Part shown: one piece after another, positions 1 through 5,577 of the stretch
Numbering within the stretch: position 1 is the stretch's first letter
How the letters are laid out: every line of letters begins with the position of its first letter
Assembly (NCBI GenBank): GCA_014796635.1
Contig: JAAVIK010000003.1
Coordinates: forward strand, 71,586 to 77,592
DNA: 6,007 nucleotides
Direction of reading: 5' to 3'
Source of the DNA: Alistipes sp.
GTDB taxonomy: Bacteria > Bacteroidota > Bacteroidia > Bacteroidales > Rikenellaceae
The notes under the pieces: generated by a model
What the model saw: the letters and a program-made list of their open reading frames with translations, nothing else
Told to the model about the DNA's origin: nothing
Databases searched by the model: none
Program-made: the position numbers and the translations under genes

Positions 1-143
1 GGATCGGCCTGGCCCGTGTGCTGTTCGCGCAGCATGCGCACGGGCGCGAACCAGCCGTAGCGGGTGGTCAGCACCCGGAGCTCCGTAGGCCCGAACTCCG
101 GGTCCGTGTCCTTCGTGAGGCATGATTTCAGACGGTTCAACAT
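1..143 (-). CDS. Hypothetical protein, N-terminal part only (runs off the window start)
   Basis: An ATG at 143-141 opens a frame that stays open for 47 codons to the window edge. It begins MLNRLKSCL and includes a segment reading LTTRYGWFAPVRMLREQ. The start lies 4 nt after the lptE stop (TAA, AAGG, ATG), so it is very probably the fourth gene of the same operon. I do not recognise a domain. From memory, Bacteroidota often carry a poorly characterised helical-repeat-like protein after lptE, with a similar 'RYP(Y/F)F..LR.L' stretch near its N-terminus and followed by secG; the RYGWFAPVRML segment resembles that, but this is recall and not a search. No signal peptide or membrane helix is visible in the part present. 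The AAGG is too close to the ATG to act as a normal ribosome binding site, so translation probably depends on coupling to lptE. Confidence 0.7.
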   Translation of the reverse strand, partial: MLNRLKSCLTKDTDPEFGPTELRVLTTRYGWFAPVRMLREQHTGQAD

Positions 144-147
144 CCTT

Positions 148-684
148 TTACCAGTTGGAGGCCGAAGCCATGAATATGTCGGTGACCAGTTTGTCGACGA
201 TCTCCGGGATGAGCGTCCCCTCGACCTCGGTCAGCAGCAGCGACGAATCGTAGTCCTCGTAGGCCGTGAAGGTCCGGTTCCACGAGGCCGTCTCGTCGAG
301 TGCGTTGGTGAAGCGCACCTTGACGGTGATCGTCAGCCGGTTGAGCAGGGCGTAGTCGTCGCTCGACACCGAAGCGGTGGCCGAGGTGTAGTTGACGATC
401 TCGCCCTCGAACGCGAAGTCGCCGCCCTCGTCGACCTGCATGAGGCGCGTGCGGCGCGTGAAGATGTCGACCAGCGCGTCGGTCATCGTCGAGCTCAGAA
501 TCGGCGAGACCATCGTCGCGTTGTTGGGGAAGTAGGCCACCGAAAAGGTCCGGGCGTCGGGCGGGATCGAGGCTCCCGACAGCGAGTACTTGATCGAGAC
601 GCCGCAGCCGGCGAATGCGGCGCACAGCAGGGCGGCGAGTATGATTCGGATGCGTTTCAATGCACGGAGTATGAATGGTGTCAT
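148..684 (-). CDS. lptE: LPS-assembly outer-membrane lipoprotein LptE
   Basis: This 178-residue protein is predicted to be the lipoprotein partner of LptD in the outer-membrane translocon that inserts lipopolysaccharide into the outer leaflet. A basic N-terminus (about residues 7-13) is followed by a hydrophobic stretch and a lipobox, FAGC, with the lipidated cysteine at residue 27. After it comes CGVSIKYSLSGASIP, the typical opening of Bacteroidota LptE (family recognition from memory). The remainder is a small alpha/beta domain: an early 'YFPN' strand, a central run of beta strands, and a C-terminal helix around IPEIVDKLVTDIF. The length is normal for the family. The ATG overlaps the stop of the upstream sigma-54 activator gene by 4 nt (ATGA), which fixes the start and implies translational coupling. 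No promoter of its own is visible. Confidence 0.9.
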   Translation of the reverse strand: MTPFILRALKRIRIILAALLCAAFAGCGVSIKYSLSGASIPPDARTFSVAYFPNNATMVSPILSSTMTDALVDIFTRRTRLMQVDEGGDFAFEGEIVNYTSATASVSSDDYALLNRLTITVKVRFTNALDETASWNRTFTAYEDYDSSLLLTEVEGTLIPEIVDKLVTDIFMASASNW

Positions 685-1898
685 GGATTTTCTTCGATGC
701 CCAGCTCCTTGATCTTGCGGTAGAGGGTGCGTTCGGACATGAACAGTTCGCGGGCCGCATCGCGGCGGCGTCCGTTGTTGCGGCGCAGGGCCCGGGCGAT
801 CTGCTCGCGCTGCATGTCGGCCTTGGTCATTCCGCGCGGCGCTTCGTCGGTCACGTCTTCGCTTTCGGCATAGACCGGAGCTTCGGCCGCCGCCGGATCG
901 TATGCGGCGCTTTGCGCGACCGACGGCAGCAGCGCCTTGATATCGGGCGCGGGTTCGCTCCGATGCATCCCGCCCTGCAGCAGTTCGCCCATCATGCGCT
1001 TTAGATCGTTGATATCGGCCCGCATGTCGAAAAGCACCTTGTAGAGCAGTTCGCGCTCGGCCGACATGGTGTCGTCCATGCGCACGCCGCCGGCCGTCAT
1101 CGGCGCTCCGGCGGGTTGCTCGGGCAGGTAGGCGGAGAGCGTCGCCGCCGAGATCACACGGGTCTGTTCGATAGCCGAAATCTGCTCGGCCACGTTCTTC
1201 AGCTGGCGGATGTTGCCGCGCCAGTAGTAGGTCGTCAGCAGCTGCCGGGCGCCGTCGTCGAGCGTGACGGCGGGCATGCGGTACTGCAGGGCCACGTCCG
1301 ACGCGAACTTGCGGAACAGCAGCGGAATATCTTCCGGCCGTTCGCGCAGGGCCGGCACCGCGATCGGCACCGTGCCCAGCCGGTAGTAGAGGTCCTCGCG
1401 GAAGCGCCCCGCGCCGATCGCCTGCCTAAGGTCGACGTTCGTGGCGGCGACCACGCGTACGTTGGTTTTCTGCACCTTCGACGATCCTACGCGCAGGTAT
1501 TCGCCGGTCTGGAGCACGCGCAGCAGACGCGCCTGGGTCGAGAGCGGCAGCTCGGCGACTTCGTCCAGAAAGATCGTGCCGCCGTCGGCCTCCTCGAAGT
1601 AGCCCTTGCGGGCCTCGAATGCGCCGGTGAAAGCTCCCTTTTCGTGGCCGAAAAGCTCCGAGTCGATCGTCCCCTCGGGAATCGCGGCGCAGTTGACGGC
1701 GATGTATTTGTTGTGCTTGCGGGCCGAAAAGGCGTGGATGATCTGCGGGAAAAACTCCTTGCCTACGCCGCTCTCGCCGGTGACCAGTACCGTCAGATCG
1801 GTCGGTGCGACGCGGATGGCCACATCGAGCGCCCGGTCCAGAAGCGGAGAGGTGCCGATGATGCCGAAGCGCTGTTTGACTGTCGTGATCTCTGTCAT
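681..1898 (-). CDS. Sigma-54-dependent transcriptional activator without a sensory domain (AAA+ plus Fis-type HTH)
   Basis: This 405-residue protein is a bacterial enhancer-binding protein that should use ATP to open sigma-54 RNA polymerase promoters. The AAA+ domain begins almost at the N-terminus. Visible motifs are Walker A GESGVGKE (41-48), the sigma-54-contacting loop GAFTGA (88-93), Walker B GTIFLDE (107-113), the arginine-containing FREDLYYRL (166-174) and sensor II WRGNIRQL (226-233). A helical segment follows at about 279-308 (ERELLYKVLFDM...DLKRMMGELL), then an Ala/Pro/Glu-rich linker, then a C-terminal Fis-like helix-turn-helix (about 366-400) with AARELFMSERTLYRKIKELG. No receiver, GAF or PAS domain is present, so activity is presumably set by amount, by the helical linker or by a partner. 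It starts 9 nt after the HU-like gene stop and overlaps lptE by 4 nt. From memory, Bacteroidota commonly keep this kind of activator next to lptE. The regulated promoters cannot be named from this window. Confidence 0.93.
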   Translation of the reverse strand: MTEITTVKQRFGIIGTSPLLDRALDVAIRVAPTDLTVLVTGESGVGKEFFPQIIHAFSARKHNKYIAVNCAAIPEGTIDSELFGHEKGAFTGAFEARKGYFEEADGGTIFLDEVAELPLSTQARLLRVLQTGEYLRVGSSKVQKTNVRVVAATNVDLRQAIGAGRFREDLYYRLGTVPIAVPALRERPEDIPLLFRKFASDVALQYRMPAVTLDDGARQLLTTYYWRGNIRQLKNVAEQISAIEQTRVISAATLSAYLPEQPAGAPMTAGGVRMDDTMSAERELLYKVLFDMRADINDLKRMMGELLQGGMHRSEPAPDIKALLPSVAQSAAYDPAAAEAPVYAESEDVTDEAPRGMTKADMQREQIARALRRNNGRRRDAARELFMSERTLYRKIKELGIEENP

Positions 1899-1907
1899 GG
1901 CCGTGGG

Positions 1908-2792
1908 TCAGAAAGGCATCGGCAGGGCGTCGTCGCCGGGTGCCGGGGCCGTGTATTCCATGAGTATTTCGTCGTCTTCGTGGCCGAACGTGTCGCACCA
2001 GTAGCCGAATGCGATCGCCGCGGCGGCGATCAGCGCGGCGATCAGCGCGATCCAGATGAAGTGGTCGGAACGTTTCTTCACGCGCACCGTCTGCTCGATA
2101 GCCGGACGGCGCGGCAGACGCCCGTAGTAGGAGTCGCCCAAGTCGTCGCGCTTGGAGAGCTTCGGCAGCGACAGGGGCTTGAAGCGGGGCTTCGCCGGCT
2201 GCTCCGCCATGGAGAAGATATCTTTCTTCTGCGGCTGCGGCTTGGCGGGTTCCTCGGACGGCTTTTTCTCTGCGGCTGCGGCACGGCCGAATGTCGCGGA
2301 TGCTGTCGGTGCAGCTGTCGTCGTCGTTGCCGGACGGGTTGCGGCCGGCCGTTCCGTCGCAGGTTGTTCGGTGCGCTTGGGAGCGCCGTAGAGCGTTTCG
2401 ACGTCCGTAGCCGGCTTGCGGACCGTAAAGTCGAATTCGCCGTCGATTACCGCGGGTGCCGGCGGCTCGGGCTGCGCGGCGGCCTGCGGCCTGCAGACGA
2501 AAGCGATGGTTTCGTTGGGTCCGGGTTTCAGCACGCCCAGCCCCTCGAGCGGATATTCCTGCCCCTGCCGGATAGCGTGGCGCACCTCGAATACGAAGCG
2601 GTCGACCTCGCCCCCGGCTTCCAGCTCGCTCATGCCTCCCTCGACCAGCAGCTGCCGGAGCACGCCGTCGTCGCGCTTGAGCAGCTCCGAGAAGAGGACG
2701 CTGCTCCCGGGCTCCTTGACGATGAAGGCTCCCAGCTGGGGGATGATCAGCCGCCGGTGCGACTGCAGGTATTGCGCTATGATACGAATCAA
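1908..2792 (-). CDS. HU-CCDC81-like protein with C-terminal transmembrane helix (TTG start)
   Basis: With a TTG start at 2792-2790 the product is 294 residues. Residues 1 to about 100 (RIIAQYLQ, then LIIPQLGAFIVKEPG, then EGLGVLKPGPNETIAFV) resemble the HU/CCDC81-like fold found in Bacteroidota cell-envelope proteins: a helical hairpin, a beta arm and a closing strand. A long Pro/Ala/Thr/Lys-rich linker (about 101-235) follows. A single hydrophobic helix lies at about 245-265 behind the positive patch RVKKRSDH, and a short acidic tail follows. The HU-like domain is therefore predicted to be cytoplasmic and membrane-tethered. The frame remains open upstream to an ATG at 3164, but that extension would cross the operon's own promoter and the divergent decarboxylase start. 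No ATG lies between the promoter and RIIAQYL; TTG (2792) or GTG (2795) are the only plausible starts. No SPOR domain is visible. It is the first gene of the operon with the sigma-54 activator and lptE. Confidence 0.8.
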   Translation of the reverse strand: MIRIIAQYLQSHRRLIIPQLGAFIVKEPGSSVLFSELLKRDDGVLRQLLVEGGMSELEAGGEVDRFVFEVRHAIRQGQEYPLEGLGVLKPGPNETIAFVCRPQAAAQPEPPAPAVIDGEFDFTVRKPATDVETLYGAPKRTEQPATERPAATRPATTTTAAPTASATFGRAAAAEKKPSEEPAKPQPQKKDIFSMAEQPAKPRFKPLSLPKLSKRDDLGDSYYGRLPRRPAIEQTVRVKKRSDHFIWIALIAALIAAAAIAFGYWCDTFGHEDDEILMEYTAPAPGDDALPMPF

Positions 2793-2828
2793 CACGATCG
2801 GAACAATAATATATATAGGTTCGAGTGC

Positions 2829-2860
2829 CAAAATTACCGTTTTTCGCAGAAAAAAACAAA
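2829..2860 (-). promoter_or_regulatory. Bacteroidota-type promoter for the HU-like/sigma-54 activator/lptE operon
   Basis: On the minus strand, TTTG (2860-2857) is followed by exactly 20 nt and then TAATTTTG (2836-2829), a full match to the Bacteroidota primary sigma consensus TTTG, 19-21 nt, TAnnTTTG. Transcription should begin around 2820-2824, giving an AT-rich leader of about 30 nt before the TTG/GTG start. This also argues against the much longer upstream ATG for the first gene. Confidence 0.75.
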
Positions 2861-2896
2861 ATCCGGCGCGCTTTTTCAAAATAATCGGGCGAATCG

Positions 2897-2927
2897 TTGG
2901 CAATCCCGAAAATATTCGCCTACTTTG
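2897..2927 (+). promoter_or_regulatory. Probable promoter of the arginine decarboxylase gene
   Basis: TTGG (2897-2900), a 20-nt spacer and TACTTTG (2921-2927) form a slightly imperfect Bacteroidota promoter: the -7 box has one nucleotide fewer than TAnnTTTG. The same TACTTTG variant recurs at 2960-2966 and in the second intergenic repeat (4601-4607). The expected leader is about 90 nt. A start at 2960 is an alternative but has no good -33 element. Confidence 0.45.
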
Positions 2928-2998
2928 CATCCCCGGATTTCCGGCCGATCCGATCGTGCTACTTTGCTCCGAAATTTGCAATGTAGCGAAGACGGATT

Positions 2999-3008
2999 GC
3001 GGATCCGC
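2999..3008. promoter_or_regulatory. 10-bp palindrome GCGGATCCGC just upstream of the decarboxylase start
   Basis: A perfect 10-bp palindrome ends 13 nt before the decarboxylase ATG, at the position where a ribosome would load. A second short inverted repeat, GCTAC (2958-2962) and GTAGC (2983-2987), lies in the same leader. Either could be an operator or a translation-modulating hairpin, but a palindrome this short can arise by chance in GC-rich DNA. Confidence 0.2.
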
Positions 3009-3021
3009 CAACGAACCGACC

Positions 3022-4416
3022 ATGAAAGACAAGTATATCGATCTGATCGAACAGTCGTTCGATTTCCCGCAGGACGAGTTCTCCGTCGAGGACAACGAGC
3101 TCCATTTCCATGACATTCCGCTCATGGAGCTGATCAAGCAGTACGGTACACCGCTCAAGATCACCTACCTGCCGAAAATATCCCAGCAGATCAACCGGGC
3201 CAAGCGCATGTTCAACGTGGCCATGGCCAAGGTCGACTACAAGGGCTCCTACAACTACTGCTACTGCACCAAGTCGAGCCACTTTTCGTTCGTTCTGGAG
3301 GAGGCCATGAAGAACGATATCCACCTCGAGACTTCGTCGGCCTACGATATCCATATCGTCAACGCCCTCTACGACGGCGGCATCCTCGACAAGGACCGCT
3401 ACATCATCTGCAACGGCTTCAAGCGTCCGCAGTACGTGGAGAACATCGCTCAGCTGGTCAACGACGGTTTCGGGAATACCATTCCCGTGATCGACAACAA
3501 AGAGGAGATCGACCTGTTCGAGGACGCGTTCACCAAGAAGTGCAAGATCGGCATCCGCATCGCCTGCGAGGAGGAGCCCAAGTTCGACTTCTACACCTCG
3601 CGTCTGGGCATCCGCTACAACGACATCGTGGATTTCTACAAGGCCAAGATCAAGAACAGCAAGAAGTTCCAGCTCAAGATGCTGCACTTCTTCATCAACA
3701 CCGGCATCAAGGACACGGCCTACTACTGGAACGAGCTCTCGAAGTGCATAAACGTCTACTGCGAGCTCAAGGCCATCTGCCCCGAGCTCGACAGCCTCAA
3801 CATCGGCGGCGGCTTCCCGGTCAAGAACTCGCTCAACTTCGAGTACGACTACGAGTATCTGACCGAGGAGATCGTGGCGCAGATCAAGAACATCTGTCAT
3901 CGCAACGGCGTCGAGGAGCCCGACATCTTCACCGAGTTCGGCTCTTTCACCGTGGGCGAGAGCGGCGCTTCGCTCTACTCGATCGTCAACCAGAAGCAGC
4001 AGAACGACCGCGAGAACTGGTATATGATCGACTCGTCGTTCATCACCACCTTGCCCGACACGTGGGGCATCAACCAGCGCTTCATCATGCTGGCGGTGAA
4101 CAACTGGGACAAGGAGTACCAGCGCGTCTTCCTCGGGGGACTGACCTGCGACAGCGAGGATTTCTACAACTCCGAGTGCCACACCAACGCCATCTTCCTG
4201 CCCAAGCTCGAAAAGGGCAACACGCAGTATATCGGATTCTTCCACACGGGGGCTTACCAGGAATCGCTCGGCGGCTTCGGCGGCATCCAGCACTGCCTGA
4301 TCCCCGCACCCAAGCACGTCATCATCGACCGCGACAAGTCCGACAACGAATACTACACGCGTCTTTTCGCCAAGGAGCAGTCCTACCGTTCGATGCTCCG
4401 CATTTTGGGCTACTGA
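3022..4416 (+). CDS. Arginine decarboxylase, short Bacteroidota/Flavobacteria-type fold-III PLP enzyme
   Basis: This 464-residue protein belongs to the alanine racemase-like (fold type III) PLP decarboxylases. It closely matches, from memory, the roughly 465-residue flavobacterial proteins annotated as arginine decarboxylase, which convert arginine to agmatine for polyamine synthesis. Key sites: the PLP lysine is probably Lys84 in YCYCTKSSH; SRLGIR at 193-198; the phosphate-binding glycine loop GGGFP at 262-266; EFGSFTVGESG at 305-315, in the position of the classical EPGR; the second-subunit catalytic Cys376 in GGLTCDSED; and GAYQ at 410-413. It is much shorter than the E. coli SpeA type (over 600 residues), so the symbol speA is not assigned here. 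The ATG at 3022 begins MKDKYIDLIEQSFDFPQDEF, the family's usual N-terminus; the open frame further upstream covers promoter DNA. No Shine-Dalgarno is visible. Substrate specificity is inferred from family, and ornithine or another diamino acid cannot be excluded. It stands alone: no agmatinase or agmatine deiminase gene is adjacent. Confidence 0.88.
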   Translation: MKDKYIDLIEQSFDFPQDEFSVEDNELHFHDIPLMELIKQYGTPLKITYLPKISQQINRAKRMFNVAMAKVDYKGSYNYCYCTKSSHFSFVLEEAMKNDIHLETSSAYDIHIVNALYDGGILDKDRYIICNGFKRPQYVENIAQLVNDGFGNTIPVIDNKEEIDLFEDAFTKKCKIGIRIACEEEPKFDFYTSRLGIRYNDIVDFYKAKIKNSKKFQLKMLHFFINTGIKDTAYYWNELSKCINVYCELKAICPELDSLNIGGGFPVKNSLNFEYDYEYLTEEIVAQIKNICHRNGVEEPDIFTEFGSFTVGESGASLYSIVNQKQQNDRENWYMIDSSFITTLPDTWGINQRFIMLAVNNWDKEYQRVFLGGLTCDSEDFYNSECHTNAIFLPKLEKGNTQYIGFFHTGAYQESLGGFGGIQHCLIPAPKHVIIDRDKSDNEYYTRLFAKEQSYRSMLRILGY

Positions 4417-4420
4417 TCCC

Positions 4421-4526
4421 GCCCGCCCGGCTAAGAGCCGGGATTTGCGAGAAATTGCCTGTGATAATTTGGCATTTCTTTCGCCTTGCACTTGACCAGC
4501 GCTTCGCTTGGTTCAGATAGGCTGCG
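4421..4526 (+). repeat. Intergenic tandem repeat, copy 1 (diverged)
   Basis: This is a 106-bp unit starting 4 nt after the decarboxylase stop. It opens with GCCCG plus the hairpin CCCGGCTAAGAGCCGGG (4426-4442) and shares CGCCTTGCAC (4482-4491) and TCAGATAGGCTGCGG with the next copy. Its middle is diverged but can form an imperfect 12-bp stem (4447-4459 with 4471-4484). A third small hairpin (4495-4512, ACCAGCG/CGCTTGGT with one bulged T) follows. The promoter -33-like TTTG (4468-4471) and the 20-nt spacing are kept, but the -7 box is lost. Confidence 0.8.
4426..4442 (+). terminator. Hairpin after the decarboxylase gene, possible terminator
   Basis: CCCGGCTAAGAGCCGGG folds into a perfect 7-bp GC-rich stem with an AAG loop, beginning 10 nt after the stop codon. 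It is followed only by ATTTGCG, so the T-tract is weak. Identical hairpins at 4532-4548 and 4635-4651 are part of the repeat units, so the sequence may be a repeat component that only incidentally terminates transcription. Confidence 0.4.
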
Positions 4527-4629
4527 GCCCGCCCGGCTAAGAGCCGGGGTTTATGATTGCGTTTGCGGTCGATAAATTTGCTTTTCCGCTCGCCTTGCAC
4601 TACTTTGCCTTCGGCTCAGATAGGCTGCG
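4527..4629 (+). repeat. Intergenic tandem repeat, copy 2
   Basis: This is a 103-bp unit. The hairpin at 4532-4548 is identical to copy 1, and the block 4549-4600 matches copy 3 at 51 of 52 positions. A potential stem-loop pairs GCG-TTT-GCGG (4559-4568) with CCGC-T-CGC (4586-4593). It ends with the TCAGATAGGCTGCGGCYCG linker that begins at 4616 and runs into copy 3; the same linker at 4513-4531 joins copies 1 and 2. Confidence 0.85.
4577..4607 (+). promoter_or_regulatory. Promoter-like sequence in repeat copy 2
   Basis: TTTG (4577-4580), 20 nt and TACTTTG (4601-4607) reproduce the cdaA promoter of copy 3 except that the -7 box is one base shorter. It could be a weaker upstream promoter for cdaA. 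Transcripts from here would have to pass the third hairpin (4635-4651). Confidence 0.3.
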
Positions 4630-4713
4630 GCTCGCCCGGCTAAGAGCCGGGATTTATGATTGCGTTTGCGGTCGATAAATTTGCTTTTCCGCTCGCCTTG
4701 CACTATCTTTGCC
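4630..4713 (+). repeat. Intergenic tandem repeat, copy 3 (3'-truncated, abuts cdaA)
   Basis: The copy opens with GCTCG and the hairpin CCCGGCTAAGAGCCGGG (4635-4651), then a 52-nt block nearly identical to copy 2, then TATCTTTGCC. Similarity stops at about 4713; the GATAGGCTGCGG part of the unit is missing and cdaA leader sequence begins. It contains an ATG (4656) in frame with cdaA that is probably not used. Confidence 0.83.
4680..4711 (+). promoter_or_regulatory. Consensus Bacteroidota promoter of cdaA, inside repeat copy 3
   Basis: TTTG (4680-4683), exactly 20 nt, then TATCTTTG (4704-4711) is a full match to the Bacteroidota consensus. The expected transcript starts around 4715-4720, giving a short leader of roughly 15-20 nt before the ATG at 4734. 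This supports 4734, not 4656, as the start of cdaA. Confidence 0.72.
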
Positions 4714-4733
4714 CTCAAGAAAACTGCCGAGAT

Positions 4734-5534
4734 ATGGGCTTCATACCGTTTACATTCGTTGATTTCATCGACATACTGCTGGTCGCCTCGATCATGTTCT
4801 GGATATACCGCATGACCAAGGGCACCAATGCACCTTATATCCTTTCCGGAATCATCGCCATCTACCTCCTGTGGGTCGTGGTGCGGGCGCTCAACATGGA
4901 GCTGCTCTCTACGATCCTCGGCCAGCTGATCTCGGTGGGAGCCATAGCGCTGATCATCGTCTTCCAGCCCGAGCTGCGCCGCTTCCTGCAGATGATCGGC
5001 ATGCGGCAGAAACATTTCAACTTCATCACCCGCATCTTCTCTCCGCTGGAGGAGAAACCCCGCACCGACGTCGCGCCGATCGTGGCGGCGTGCAGCGAAA
5101 TGGCCGCCGCCAAAACCGGAGCCCTCATCGTCATCGGCCTGCAGAGCGACCTCACGCTCATCGCCGAGGGTGGCATCGCCGTCGATGCCAAGGTATCGCC
5201 CGACCTGCTGCAGAACATCTTTTTCAAGAATGCGCCCCTGCACGACGGGGCCGTGCTGATTCAGAACGACCGCGTCGTGGCGGCCAAGTGCATCCTGCCC
5301 GTCACCCAGAGCGAGGTCCCCAAGTCTTACGGCACCCGCCACCGCTCGGCTATCGGCATGAGCGAGATTTCCGATGCCGTCATCATCGTGGTCTCCGAGG
5401 AGACGGGCGGCATCTCCGTGGCGCAGGGCGGGCAGCTGTGGCGCAATATCGACCCGGTGCGGCTGGAGCAGATGCTCCGCCAGTACTTGGCTCCCGCGCC
5501 GCGCCGGCGCTCCAAAAAAGAGGTCGCCGAGTAG
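4734..5534 (+). CDS. cdaA: Membrane diadenylate cyclase CdaA (c-di-AMP synthase)
   Basis: This 266-residue protein makes the second messenger c-di-AMP from two ATP molecules. Three hydrophobic segments (about 10-26, 36-53 and 57-76) anchor it in the inner membrane. They are followed by the CdaA hallmark FQPELRRFLQ (77-86) and a cytoplasmic DAC (DisA_N) domain. The catalytic DGA motif is at 171-173 in NAPLHDGAVLI, and the RHR motif is at 202-204 in GTRHRSAIG, so the active site looks intact. The C-terminus is a short basic tail. The start MGFIPFTFVDFIDILL fits the family; an in-frame ATG 78 nt upstream would add 26 residues encoded by the intergenic repeat and would span the promoter. From memory, folP usually precedes this gene in Bacteroides; here the upstream neighbour is the decarboxylase. 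Family knowledge links c-di-AMP to osmolyte/potassium balance and envelope homeostasis; the role in this organism is inference. No phosphodiesterase or CdaR gene is visible here. Confidence 0.95.
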   Translation: MGFIPFTFVDFIDILLVASIMFWIYRMTKGTNAPYILSGIIAIYLLWVVVRALNMELLSTILGQLISVGAIALIIVFQPELRRFLQMIGMRQKHFNFITRIFSPLEEKPRTDVAPIVAACSEMAAAKTGALIVIGLQSDLTLIAEGGIAVDAKVSPDLLQNIFFKNAPLHDGAVLIQNDRVVAAKCILPVTQSEVPKSYGTRHRSAIGMSEISDAVIIVVSEETGGISVAQGGQLWRNIDPVRLEQMLRQYLAPAPRRRSKKEVAE

Positions 5535-5577
5535 ACCCTTTTCGGGTGCGGCGGTAGGATTATCCGATTGTTTTTCG

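Noticed and set aside
1116..3113. Very long plus-strand frame opposite the sigma-54 activator and HU-like genes
   Set aside because: Arg/Gly/His-rich composition, no domains, and it crosses the promoter region; the minus-strand genes have clear motifs.
2959..4491. Long open frame on the minus strand opposite the arginine decarboxylase gene
   Set aside because: It is a mirror of a GC-rich, strongly biased coding sequence. Its translation is a low-complexity run of Val/Leu/Asp/Glu with no recognisable family, while the plus-strand enzyme is unmistakable.
4468..4491. Sigma-54 promoter (TTGGCA ... TTGCAC) in repeat copy 1
   Set aside because: The GG and GC doublets are 15 nt apart, whereas sigma-54 promoters need 10; the other copies lack the GG.
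4421..4713. CRISPR array
   Set aside because: The near-identical part extends through what would be the spacer in copies 2 and 3, the period is over 100 bp, and no cas genes are present.
4417..4733. Riboswitch upstream of cdaA
   Set aside because: No known aptamer consensus is recognised, and the predicted transcript starts after the structured part, so only read-through RNA would contain it.
5535..5547. Terminator after cdaA (ACCC TTTTC GGGT)
   Set aside because: The stem is only 4 bp and has no adjacent T-tract; too weak to call.
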